Source: an uncultured bacterium (GTDB taxonomy: Bacteria; Actinomycetota; Coriobacteriia; Coriobacteriales; Coriobacteriaceae). Taken from it: a DNA stretch of 6,954 nt. Both the position numbers and the translations under genes were made by a program. The notes beneath the pieces were generated by a model, which made no database searches, was not told the DNA's origin, and was given only the letters and a program-made list of their open reading frames with translations. Within the stretch, counting starts at the first letter, position 1, and every line of letters starts with the position of its first letter. The stretch covers positions 1 through 6,954 of the forward strand of contig CAJMSV010000086.1 in assembly GCA_905216175.1 (NCBI GenBank). The letters are read 5' to 3'. Positions 1 to 5,815 of this stretch are shown here, in pieces.

Positions 1-575
1 GGGCCAGTGCGGCCCGTGACAGCGGATCGGGTCTTATGAGCGAGAACGCGCCGGTTAAGGCATGGCGCGAGGCGTATCGCCTGTTCAAGACCAAGAAGGG
101 CGCGCGTTGCTCAGTTGAGAACCTGCTCAAGCGCGTGCTCAAAGGCAAGCCGGTCGGCCACATCACACCGGCGGTGGATATCTACAACACGATTTCGTTG
201 ACTTATGCGCTGCCCGTTGGCGGCGAGGACCTGCATGCGATTGAGGGAGATCTTCGCTTGAAGGTGACCGATGGTGGCGATGCGTTCTTGCCGCTTGGCG
301 AGGAGGCGGACGATCCGACGCTGCCCGACGAGCTCGCCTACATCGACGATGCGGGCGCTGTGTGCCGCTGCTGGAACTGGCGCGACGGCGTTCGCACGGC
401 GCTGTCCGATGATTCGGCCGATGCGTTCCTGGCGATTGAGTGCGTGGAGCCCGAGCGGATGGGGGATTGCCAGGCCGCGATCGATCGCTTAGCCGAGCTG
501 CTCGAGCGCTATCTGGGAGCGACGGTTGTCGTTAAGACGCTTGTGACCCGCGACAATCCCTGCGTGGAGCTGTAG
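1..575 (+). CDS. B3/B4 tRNA-editing-domain protein, 5'-partial
   Basis: This is a free-standing protein of the B3/B4 family, the domain that in the phenylalanyl-tRNA synthetase beta subunit holds the editing site. Stand-alone members are thought to act in tRNA quality control or amino-acid recognition, but their exact role is not settled. Seen in the sequence: the frame is open from base 3, before the first ATG at 36, and that ATG has no convincing ribosome binding site. The protein from ATG 36 (179 residues) begins directly at the conserved AWREAYRLFKTKKGAR block, whereas full-length relatives have, from memory, about 40-60 residues before it. The gene is therefore read as continuing upstream of the window. 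Diagnostic blocks, numbered from ATG 36, are VDIYNTISL (47-55), LPVGGEDL (59-66), FLPLGEE (84-90) and CRCWNWRDGVRT (110-121). No membrane segment is visible. A palindromic repeat follows the stop by 24 bases. Family is confident; function is not. Confidence 0.85.
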   Translation, partial: ASAARDSGSGLMSENAPVKAWREAYRLFKTKKGARCSVENLLKRVLKGKPVGHITPAVDIYNTISLTYALPVGGEDLHAIEGDLRLKVTDGGDAFLPLGEEADDPTLPDELAYIDDAGAVCRCWNWRDGVRTALSDDSADAFLAIECVEPERMGDCQAAIDRLAELLERYLGATVVVKTLVTRDNPCVEL

Positions 576-599
576 CGACGCCTGCGGATCATGTTCGCC

Positions 600-644
600 G
601 GTCAAAACCATCACAAAGGTGCCTGTCCCCTTTGTGGTGGTTTT
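600..644 (+). repeat. Extragenic palindrome, copy 1 (possible terminator)
   Basis: GGTC (600-603) is followed by a 16-base left arm (604-619), a 9-base loop TGCCTGTCC (620-628) and a 16-base right arm CCTTTGTGGTGGTTTT (629-644). The arms are complementary except at 611/637, where RNA would form a U-G wobble. The element starts 24 bases after the stop of the B3/B4 gene. The A-run before and T-run after the GC part would suit a bidirectional terminator, although the T-run is part of the stem. The same element recurs at 2179-2222 and 2585-2629. Confidence 0.9.
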
Positions 645-677
645 AAAGATGATGGGTTAACAAATGGGGTATTTGGG

Positions 678-726
678 TACGGGTGTCGCCTTATGCGACT
701 AAGATGTTTACCCGTAAGCATTATGC
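678..726 (+). promoter_or_regulatory. Candidate marR control region with dyads
   Basis: Upstream of the MarR gene a 7-bp inverted repeat TACGGGT (678-684) / ACCCGTA (710-716) encloses a smaller GTCGC (685-689) / GCGAC (695-699) stem with loop CTTAT. A direct repeat of TTATGC occurs at 691 and 721, 30 bases apart, about three helical turns. The second copy lies inside GCATTATGC (718-726), a short dyad just before the ribosome binding site. MarR proteins commonly bind dyads in their own promoter, so self-regulation is a reasonable inference. I could not fix a convincing -35/-10 pair; TAAGAT (700-705) and CATTAT (719-724) are possible -10 boxes. Confidence 0.3.
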
Positions 727-748
727 AAGCGAAAGGCGGTCATCTCCC

Positions 749-1198
749 ATGCAGCAGAACGACGAGACACGTTTCGAGGACTTTGTCGGACTGATCAGCG
801 GGCTCTACAAGGAGATTCAGCGCATTAAGACATCCGAGGGCGCAAGGCTGGGCCTCAAGGGCTCCGACGTTATGTGCCTTTACTATCTTGAGCGCAGCAA
901 GGACGGCCTGACTGGCGCTGACCTGGCTCGCATGGCAGGCGTGACCCGCGCCGCCGTCTCGCGTACGCTCGCGCATCTGGAGGAGGGCGGCTACGTCGAG
1001 GTCGACGATTCGGGCGATGCCGCCGTTAAGTATCGTGCTCCGGTGCGCCTGACCGCTCTGGGCGGCGAGAGCATGAGCGAAGCGGACCGCATCATTCGCG
1101 AGGTGCTCGATACCACCGGTAAGGCTATGGGTGTGGAGCAGCGCGAGCAGATGTATGCGTCGCTGCGCACGATTCTCAACACCCTGCGCGAGCTGTAG
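749..1198 (+). CDS. MarR-family winged-helix transcriptional regulator
   Basis: This is a small dimeric DNA-binding regulator of the MarR type, 149 residues, the usual size for the family. Residues 1-50 form the N-terminal dimerisation and first helical part. Residues 53-83 (starting GLTGADLARMAGVTRAAV) are the helix-turn-helix with the recognition helix VTRAAVSRTLAHLEEGGYV. Residues 84-102 form the beta wing, and residues 105-149 the C-terminal dimer helices. The ATG at 749 is chosen because AAAGGCGG (732-739) sits 9 bases upstream; an in-frame GTG-type start near 683 would add 22 residues and lies inside the putative control region. The gene is 120 bases upstream of a DegV gene on the same strand. 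A link to lipid sensing is conceivable, because the MarR protein FabT controls fatty-acid genes in streptococci, but similarity to FabT itself is not evident. The ligand and targets cannot be read from sequence. Confidence 0.88.
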   Translation: MQQNDETRFEDFVGLISGLYKEIQRIKTSEGARLGLKGSDVMCLYYLERSKDGLTGADLARMAGVTRAAVSRTLAHLEEGGYVEVDDSGDAAVKYRAPVRLTALGGESMSEADRIIREVLDTTGKAMGVEQREQMYASLRTILNTLREL

Positions 1199-1317
1199 GG
1201 CCGCCAAGGCTTTTGCTTCCAATTAACAACTGCATAGTCCTGTTTGAGCGCGTATACCGTGCCGGGGCCTTGCTGTCAAAATTCCCTGCGCGGGACCTGC
1301 GCAAGAAAGGATTCGCT

Positions 1318-2172
1318 ATGTCCGTCCGCATTATTACCGATTCCGCAAGCGATATGTCGCCGGCCGAGCACCCAGCACTGGCCGTTTTGCCGCTGTCCGT
1401 CACCTTTGGCACCGATGTGTACATGGATGGCATCGACATCGATCACCAGCGCTTTTACGAGATGCTCGTGGAGCGCGATGAGCTGCCCAAGACCGGCCAG
1501 GTCAACCCGTACGCGTTTTCGCAGGCGATTGCCAAGGTTCGTGAAGCCGGCGATGAGGCTGTGATTATTACCGTGGGCGCTAAGCTATCAGGCACCAATC
1601 AGAGTGCCCGTACCGCACTTGCCGAGGCGCCGGGCGGCGACGTGTACGTGGTGGATAGCAATAACGTCACTCTGGGCGAGCGTGTCCTGGTCGAGTATGC
1701 CCTGCGCCTGGTGGATGAGGGCCGTAGTGCGGCCCAGATCGCGGCGGCCGTCGAGGCCGTCCGTGACCGCGTGGTCGTCATCGGCCTGCTCGAGACGCTG
1801 GAGTACCTGGTGCGCGGCGGTCGTCTGTCTGCTGCGGCCGGCGCCGTGGGCACGCTGCTCAACGTAAAGCCTGTGATGGCTGTCGAGGACGGTCTGATCG
1901 TGCAGCTGGGCAAGGCGCGCGGTTCCAAGAACGGCCGCAACCTGCTGAACCAAAAGGTCGAAAAGGCGGGCGGCATCGACTTTTCCATGCCGCTGGCGCT
2001 CGGCTATACGGGTCTTTCGGATGCGGTGCTCAAGAAGTATATCGAGGACAGTGCCGCGTTGTGGGCCGGCCATGCCGAGGGTGAGCTGCCCATCCACACT
2101 ATCGGCGCCACCATCGGCACCCACGTGGGCCCCGGCGCTGTAGCCGTAGCCTTCTTCCGCCCCGCCAACTAG
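1318..2172 (+). CDS. DegV-family fatty-acid-binding protein (FakB-like)
   Basis: DegV proteins are cytoplasmic carriers that bind one fatty acid. In Firmicutes, FakB subunits present it to the kinase FakA, which makes acyl-phosphate for phospholipid synthesis. At 284 residues the length is typical. Motifs seen: TDSASD at 7-12 (family TDSxSD), KTG at 58-60, LSGTNQSA at 90-97, LEYLVRGGRL at 161-170, KARGSKNG at 199-206 and GTHVGPGA at 267-274. Thr59, Ser91, Arg201 and His269 lie where, from memory, FakB residues hold the lipid carboxylate. The common TSQPS motif is altered to TGQVN, so the pocket may differ. ATG 1318 is chosen because AAGAAAGGA (1303-1311) lies 6 bases upstream and the protein then begins at the family's normal MSVRIITDSASD; an upstream extension to 1213 adds unrelated residues. 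A palindromic repeat starts 6 bases after the stop. No fakA gene is in the window, so the partner is unknown. Confidence 0.93.
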   Translation: MSVRIITDSASDMSPAEHPALAVLPLSVTFGTDVYMDGIDIDHQRFYEMLVERDELPKTGQVNPYAFSQAIAKVREAGDEAVIITVGAKLSGTNQSARTALAEAPGGDVYVVDSNNVTLGERVLVEYALRLVDEGRSAAQIAAAVEAVRDRVVVIGLLETLEYLVRGGRLSAAAGAVGTLLNVKPVMAVEDGLIVQLGKARGSKNGRNLLNQKVEKAGGIDFSMPLALGYTGLSDAVLKKYIEDSAALWAGHAEGELPIHTIGATIGTHVGPGAVAVAFFRPAN

Positions 2173-2178
2173 CTTTCC

Positions 2179-2222
2179 GGTCAAAACCACCACAAAGGGG
2201 ACAGGTACCTTTGTGGTGGTTT
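2179..2222 (+). repeat. Extragenic palindrome, copy 2 (loop inverted)
   Basis: GGTC (2179-2182) precedes a perfect 15-bp stem: AAACCACCACAAAGG (2184-2198) with CCTTTGTGGTGGTTT (2208-2222). The loop is GGACAGGTA (2199-2207), the reverse complement of the loop of the other two copies apart from one C-to-T change. The element lies between the degV stop (2172) and the ribosome binding site of the next gene (2239). It leaves only 16 bases between stem and ribosome binding site, too little for a separate promoter. Confidence 0.92.
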
Positions 2223-2251
2223 ATGCTGGGTTCGGTTGAAAGGAGCACGCA

Positions 2252-2572
2252 ATGGCGTCTGAGGGCTTTTTTGAACGGGTGTACGAGGTGGTCGAGCAGA
2301 TCCCCGAGGGGATGGTCGCCACGTATGGTCAGGTGGCGCTGCTTGCCGGTCGACCACGAAGTCCGCGGTATGTGGGGTATGCCCTGCATAGCAATCCGCG
2401 CCCCGGCGAGATTCCCTGTCACCGCGTGGTGTTTGCCGGCGGGCGCATATGCGAGGGTTTTGCTTTTGGCGGTCCCGATGCTCAACGTGAGCTTTTGCTA
2501 GGGGAGGGTGTGGCGTTTAAGGACGACATGCACGTCGACCTGGCCGTCTGTCGTTGGCCTGCCGCACTCTAA
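2252..2572 (+). CDS. Small MGMT-family alkyltransferase-like DNA-binding protein
   Basis: This 106-residue protein matches the C-terminal DNA-binding and active-site domain of O6-alkylguanine-DNA alkyltransferases. It lacks the N-terminal domain of full-length Ogt or Ada. The helix-turn-helix spans roughly residues 22-48, with Tyr25 (TYGQVA) and Arg39 (PRYVGYAL), the latter at the place of the base-flipping arginine finger. The active-site motif IPCHRVV (54-60) keeps Cys56; alkyltransferase-like (ATL) proteins have Trp there instead. The usual GGY loop after the motif is replaced by RICEGFAFGG (65-74), followed by the family-like EGVAF (85-89). It may repair alkylated guanine by transferring the alkyl group to Cys56, or only flag damage; which one is not decidable here. 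AAAGGAG (2239-2245) lies 6 bases before the ATG, a strong site. With only 79 bases to degV and a hairpin between, it may be read through from degV. Another hairpin starts 12 bases after the stop. Confidence 0.87.
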   Translation: MASEGFFERVYEVVEQIPEGMVATYGQVALLAGRPRSPRYVGYALHSNPRPGEIPCHRVVFAGGRICEGFAFGGPDAQRELLLGEGVAFKDDMHVDLAVCRWPAAL

Positions 2573-2584
2573 CAGCTCTGCCGT

Positions 2585-2629
2585 GGTCAAAACCACCACA
2601 AAGGTGCCTGTCCCCTTTGTGGTGGTTTT
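2585..2629 (+). repeat. Extragenic palindrome, copy 3 (possible terminator)
   Basis: GGTC (2585-2588) precedes a perfect 16-bp stem: AAAACCACCACAAAGG (2589-2604) with CCTTTGTGGTGGTTTT (2614-2629). The loop is TGCCTGTCC (2605-2613), identical to copy 1. The element starts 12 bases after the stop of the MGMT-family gene and probably ends or stabilises that transcript. Confidence 0.92.
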
Positions 2630-2730
2630 CCGTTGCAGGTTTACCTGGGCTAACTTATGGAGAAGGTGTGGCGGAGCATATTGACGCTAGAAAGTAAACC
2701 ACGGTGAACTATATTGTATTCAGCAACGGA

Positions 2731-2860
2731 GCAGGCAATAGGCGATGAAAAAGCCTGCCCTGTTGAGTTTGATTCGCATTCCTCCCCTCTGTGCGATTCA
2801 ACGGTGTACTTCGGGAACAGGCCCGCTGGCAACTAACTGCCGGCGGGCCTGTTCCTGTTT
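2731..2860 (+). ncRNA. Candidate small RNA with three consecutive hairpins
   Basis: This stretch has no credible gene and folds, by eye, into three adjacent hairpins on the plus strand. The first is GCAGGC (2731-2736) with GCCTGC (2753-2758). The second abuts it: CC and GTTGA (2759-2766) pair with TCAACGG (2798-2804), and TCGCAT (2774-2779) pairs with GTGCGA (2791-2796), leaving an 11-base loop TCCTCCCCTCT (2780-2790). The third is the strong terminator-like stem at 2813-2856. A C-rich apical loop containing CCTCC is complementary to Shine-Dalgarno sequences, a pattern known from several Gram-positive regulatory RNAs. A possible -10 box TATATT is at 2710-2715, but no -35 box at normal spacing was found; TTGACG at 2681 is 23 bases away. 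The alternative is that these are 3' UTR structures of the MGMT-family gene. Confidence 0.35.
2813..2860 (+). terminator. Strong GC-rich hairpin, probable plus-strand terminator
   Basis: GGAACAGGCCCGCTGGC (2814-2830) pairs with GCCGGCGGGCCTGTTCC (2839-2855) over 17 bp with one T-G wobble (2827/2842) and an 8-base loop AACTAACT. The following bases, TGTTTG, form a short, imperfect T-tract. Its place between converging genes suits transcription ending on the plus strand, either of the MGMT-family gene or of the candidate small RNA. The minus-strand side has no T-tract. Confidence 0.65.
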
Positions 2861-2902
2861 GTCGGGGGAGTGCGATGGGCGGAGCCGAACAGGTCGGGCA
2901 TC

Positions 2903-2930
2903 AAAAAAGGCGGACGCCGTAGCGCCCGCC
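2903..2930 (-). terminator. Rho-independent terminator of trpS
   Basis: Read on the minus strand, GGCGGGCGC and GCGTCCGCC form a 9-bp stem with one G-U wobble around the tetraloop TACG. It is closed as C(UACG)G, a member of the very stable UNCG class, and six T residues follow directly (AAAAAA at 2903-2908 on the plus strand). It begins 35 bases past the trpS stop codon. This is a textbook intrinsic terminator. Confidence 0.9.
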
Positions 2931-2965
2931 CTAAAGCAATCGAAAGCTCAAGCCAGCAGATCGGT

Positions 2966-4015
2966 CTAGTACACCATGCCCATGGTGTCCTGAACCTCTG
3001 CCAGGGTCTGATCGGCGATCTCGTTGGCGCGACGGTTGCCCTCGTGCAGGACGTCCTTTACATAGTCCAGATCGTTCTCGTAGCGCTGACGGCGCTCGCG
3101 GATCGGCGCGAAGTACTCGTTGACGGCCTCGGTCACGTACTTCTTGAGCTGGCCGGAGCCGCCCATGCCGATCTCCTCGGCAATCTCGACCTCGGAGCGA
3201 CCGGTGCAGATGGCGGCGGGCGATTGTAGGCCGGTCATGTTGGGGCGGTTCTCGGGTGCGAAGGTGTTGATGCGCTTGGTGGCGGGCTGGCTCTGTTTGA
3301 TGCGTTTGGCCGGCTCCGCGGCGGGCTGCGAAATATTGATGGCGTTGCCGTAGCTCTTGCTCATCTTGCGGCCGTCCAGGCCGGGCAGCAGCGGGGTCTC
3401 GGACAGCAGCGCCTCGACCTCGGGGAACACCTTGCCGTAGCGGTTGTTAAAGCGGCGGGCGATGGTGCGGGTGAGCTCGATGTGCGGCAGCTGGTCGCGA
3501 CCGACCGGCACCACGTTGCCCTTGCAGAACAGGATGTCGCAGGCCTGGTGCACCGGGTAGGTGAGCAGGAGGCCGGTAAGCTCGTGGCCCGAGGCCTCCA
3601 TCTCGGCCTTGACCGTGGGATTGCGCGCCAGCTCGGCCTCGGAGACCAGCGACAGGAACGGCAGCATGAGCTGGTTGGCGGCGGGCACGGCGGAGTGAGC
3701 GTAGATCATGGTCTTGTCGGGGTCGATGCCGCAGGCAAGGTAGTCCATGACCATGTTGTACACGTTGTCCTGGATGTGCTCGGTCGTGTCGCGATCGGTG
3801 ATGACCTGGTAGTCGGCGATGAGCACGTTGGTCTTGGCGCCCATGTTCTGCAGCTCAACACGGCCCTTGAGGGTGCCGAAGTAGTGGCCCAGGTGCAGAC
3901 GGCCGGTGGGGCGGTCGCCGGTGAGCATGGTGAACTTCTCGGGCGTCTTGGCCAGGCCCTCGCGAATGGCGTTGCTCTTTTGCAGCGCGACTTCGTAGCT
4001 GTTCTCGTTTGGCAT
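2966..4015 (-). CDS. trpS: Tryptophanyl-tRNA synthetase
   Basis: This class I aminoacyl-tRNA synthetase charges tRNA-Trp with tryptophan using ATP in the cytoplasm and is essential for translation. The 349 residues match the usual 330-350. The Rossmann catalytic core starts near residue 29 with the family opening TMLTGDRPTGRLHLGHYFG; HLGH (41-44) is the HIGH signature. KMSKS (217-221) is the second class I signature, in GRKMSKSYGNAI. VGRDQLPHIELTR (171-183) is a typical TrpRS stretch near the active site, and residues from about 230 form the helical anticodon-binding part, including FAPENRPN (252-259) and APIRERR (303-309). The start at 4015 is chosen because AGGAG (4025-4021 on the minus strand) lies 5 bases upstream; the frame stays open to 4159 but the extra residues look random. 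No T-box or tryptophan-rich leader peptide is visible in the 159 bases upstream, so the mode of control is not evident. Confidence 0.97.
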   Translation of the reverse strand: MPNENSYEVALQKSNAIREGLAKTPEKFTMLTGDRPTGRLHLGHYFGTLKGRVELQNMGAKTNVLIADYQVITDRDTTEHIQDNVYNMVMDYLACGIDPDKTMIYAHSAVPAANQLMLPFLSLVSEAELARNPTVKAEMEASGHELTGLLLTYPVHQACDILFCKGNVVPVGRDQLPHIELTRTIARRFNNRYGKVFPEVEALLSETPLLPGLDGRKMSKSYGNAINISQPAAEPAKRIKQSQPATKRINTFAPENRPNMTGLQSPAAICTGRSEVEIAEEIGMGGSGQLKKYVTEAVNEYFAPIRERRQRYENDLDYVKDVLHEGNRRANEIADQTLAEVQDTMGMVY

Positions 4016-4174
4016 GATTGCTCCTAACGTATGTTCATGGGTCAAGATGATAACGCGTTTATTGGAGGGGCGGTGCGTAAGTAGGCGAGGGGCGGGAGAG
4101 GGGTGGCTTGTGCGATGGGCGCGGCGCGGCCGCGCTTGGCCAACGGTGCCTTGGCACATCCTCGGCAGCTTGCC
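4016..4174. other. Intergenic gap upstream of trpS
   Basis: No gene is seen. The gap holds GTGCC TT GGCAC (4146-4157) and the perfect 12-base palindrome GCGCGGCCGCGC (4124-4135). Both could form hairpins at the 3' end of the sugar-phosphate transferase message, but neither is followed by a T-tract on the minus strand. A possible minus-strand -10 box for trpS, TATCAT, lies at 4052-4047 without a good -35 box. trpS may have its own promoter or be read through from the upstream gene. Confidence 0.35.
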
Positions 4175-5374
4175 CTAGAGCTTGTGGTGGCGCTCTTCTT
4201 TGCGCTCCTCGGCTGCCTGCTCCTCCTGCTTAAAGGCGGGGTCGTCGGGGGTGACGAGCTCGTCCTCGTGCGTGCGCTTGTTGTAATGGTGGCGCAGCAC
4301 GGGCTCAAACAGATGTAGATGCTTGGCGAAGGCAGCCGAGCCAATGGCAAGCACGGTAAAGATGAGCACGCGCATGGGCACCTCGACCTGATTGATGGCG
4401 GCGGCGCCGGCCGAAAGCATGATGCACCAGGCATAGATGAGCAGCACAGCCTGTTTTTGGTTGTAGCCTTCTTGGATCAGGCGGTGGTGGATGTGGCCCT
4501 TGTCGGCCTGCCCGATGCTAATGTGGGCGCGCTTGCGTCGCACGATGGCGCTAAACGTGTCGATGATAGGCACGCCGGCAACGATGAGCGGGATGATAAG
4601 CGAGGTGAGTGCGGCGGTGCGGCTCACGTTGAGCAGCGAGATGGAGCCCAGCGCAAAGCCCAGAAGCAGCGACCCCGAGTCGCCCAAGAAGATGCTTGCG
4701 GGGTTGAAGTTGTAGCGCAAAAAGGCCAGACAGGCGCCAAAGAGCGCAATGGAGAGCGCGGCGGCGTCGATGCGGCCCGAGAGAACGGCCATCGAAAACA
4801 TGGTGAACGACGCGATGCCGCAGATGCCCGTGGCCAAGCCGTCGAGGCCGTCGATAAGGTTAATGATGTTGGTGAATGCCACCAGATAGATCACGGTAAT
4901 GGGGTAGGCGAGCCATCCGAGCATGATCTCGCCGGGAGCAAACGGGTTGACGATGACGCCGATTTTTAGGCCGCCCACGCAGGCGATAAGCGCGGCGAGG
5001 ACCTGTCCGGCCAGCTTTTGCTTGGGCGTGAGCTGGAAGACGTCGTCGATAGCGCCGGTCGCAAAGATGACGGTAAAGGAGAGCGCCAGCATGGGATAGC
5101 TAATGTGAAGGCGCGGGTGCGGTACCAGGACGGGTGGCCAGCCTAGGTACCAAGTGCCTAGGATTTGCACAATGCAGGCAACGACCAGGCCCAAAAACAC
5201 CGCCGTTCCGCCCAAACGCGGGATGGGCTTGGTGTTGATGCGGCGCTTAGAAGGATAGTCGACGGCATCGAGCTTAATTGCCAAGCGCTTGACCAGGGGC
5301 ACCGCGAGGAAGGTCGTGATAAAAGCCGCCGCTGCCACGCATAGGTACGGTATGTAGCTCGGGGATGAAGCCAT
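4175..5374 (-). CDS. WecA/TagO-like undecaprenyl-phosphate sugar-1-phosphate transferase (GT4/MraY family)
   Basis: This integral membrane enzyme family moves a sugar-1-phosphate, usually GlcNAc-1-P from UDP-GlcNAc, onto undecaprenyl phosphate at the inner face of the membrane. That is the first step of teichoic-acid or other wall-polysaccharide synthesis. The 399-residue protein has about 11 predicted membrane segments (first about 8-28, second about 54-76, last about 333-350). Family motifs: RLGGTAVFLG (53-62), metal-binding GAIDD (107-111), NLIDGLDGLATG (172-183), FLGDSGSLLLGF (229-240) and HIHHRL (294-299). Asp110, Asp111, Asp175 and Asp178 fit catalytic or metal roles. The HIHHR loop favours the WecA/TagO branch over MraY. 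The C-terminus (about 361-399) is a charged cytoplasmic tail rich in Glu, Lys and His. ATG 5374 is chosen over the TTG at 5392, which has no ribosome binding site; the ATG's own site is weak (GGCGG, 11 bases away). Sugar specificity cannot be read from sequence. Confidence 0.9.
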   Translation of the reverse strand: MASSPSYIPYLCVAAAAFITTFLAVPLVKRLAIKLDAVDYPSKRRINTKPIPRLGGTAVFLGLVVACIVQILGTWYLGWPPVLVPHPRLHISYPMLALSFTVIFATGAIDDVFQLTPKQKLAGQVLAALIACVGGLKIGVIVNPFAPGEIMLGWLAYPITVIYLVAFTNIINLIDGLDGLATGICGIASFTMFSMAVLSGRIDAAALSIALFGACLAFLRYNFNPASIFLGDSGSLLLGFALGSISLLNVSRTAALTSLIIPLIVAGVPIIDTFSAIVRRKRAHISIGQADKGHIHHRLIQEGYNQKQAVLLIYAWCIMLSAGAAAINQVEVPMRVLIFTVLAIGSAAFAKHLHLFEPVLRHHYNKRTHEDELVTPDDPAFKQEEQAAEERKEERHHKL

Positions 5375-5758
5375 GAATCTAAAAACCGCCAAGCGTCGAA
5401 GGAAAAGGTCAGAAGAACGCCATGCGCAAAGGGCATAGCCGAACCATAATACTCGACCAAGGGGGGTGCATGGAATTGCACGCAGCGATAATCACGCGCT
5501 TACCAGATATTGGGATGTTGTCGATGGCTTGTCGGGATGCCGGCGGGGATCCATATGGACTGTATGGTGATTTTCGGCAATAGTTAACCACCGCCCAAGT
5601 TTCGAATATGAACCTATCTAAAACTTGTGGGTGCCCTCATCGACTGTTCCAGCGTCCTTAACAACGAAGGATACCTGTACTAGGTACGACTGTGTGGGCT
5701 CCCTAAATAAACGCGACGGTTCACCCAGTTGCTCCGCGGGGGGCGGAATACCTACATC

Positions 5759-5775
5759 ATAAAGCGGCACTTTAT
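5759..5775. promoter_or_regulatory. Interrupted palindrome upstream of -35 (candidate operator)
   Basis: ATAAAG (5759-5764) and CTTTAT (5770-5775) are perfect reverse complements separated by CGGCA. The dyad ends 11 bases before the TTGACA at 5787, the usual place for an activator or second repressor site. The dyad is seen directly; its role is inferred. Confidence 0.3.
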
Positions 5776-5786
5776 CGATTCCAGTC

Positions 5787-5815
5787 TTGACATTACAAAA
5801 ATCGTGTCGGACGAT
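5787..5815 (+). promoter_or_regulatory. Candidate sigma-70-type promoter for the radical SAM gene
   Basis: A perfect -35 box TTGACA (5787-5792) is followed after 17 bases by GACGAT (5810-5815), a weak -10 box that keeps only A2, A5 and T6 of TATAAT. Transcription would begin near 5822, giving a leader of about 78 bases. A perfect 6-5-6 palindrome (5800-5816) covers the spacer and the -10 box. Confidence 0.45.

Noticed and set aside
740..1222. Long open frame (160 codons) on the minus strand across the MarR gene
   Set aside because: It is antisense to a well-supported gene, has Ala/Arg/His-rich composition typical of GC-rich shadow frames, and shows no family motif.
1199..1317. Separate degV promoter or marR terminator
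   Set aside because: TTAACA (1223-1228) has no -10 box at proper spacing, and the short GCC/GGC stem before TTTT near 1200-1214 is only 3 bp, too weak to call.
1588..2193. Open frame of 201 codons on the minus strand opposite degV
   Set aside because: degV motifs on the plus strand are unambiguous; the antisense product is low-complexity and has no ribosome binding site.
2650..2832. 60-codon minus-strand frame in the gap between the MGMT-family gene and trpS
   Set aside because: No ribosome binding site or motif, and it overlaps the structured stretch.
2700..2860. tRNA, T-box, SRP RNA or tmRNA in the convergent gap
   Set aside because: No T-loop consensus, no TGGNACC T-box, no SRP apical loop and no tmRNA ends could be found; the next gene on this strand is convergent, so a riboswitch role is unlikely.
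2745..2969. Possible small peptide starting MKKPALLSLIRIPPL in the convergent gap
   Set aside because: The frame runs through the strong terminator-like stem, spacing to any GGAG is poor, and the downstream residues look random. The RNA hairpin reading fits better.
3482..4027. Open frame of 181 codons on the plus strand opposite trpS
   Set aside because: Valine/glycine/histidine-rich shadow of the synthetase gene; no recognisable domain.
4319..4969. Open frame of 216 codons on the plus strand opposite the sugar-phosphate transferase
   Set aside because: Highly charged shadow product with no domain; the minus strand encodes clear membrane-enzyme motifs.
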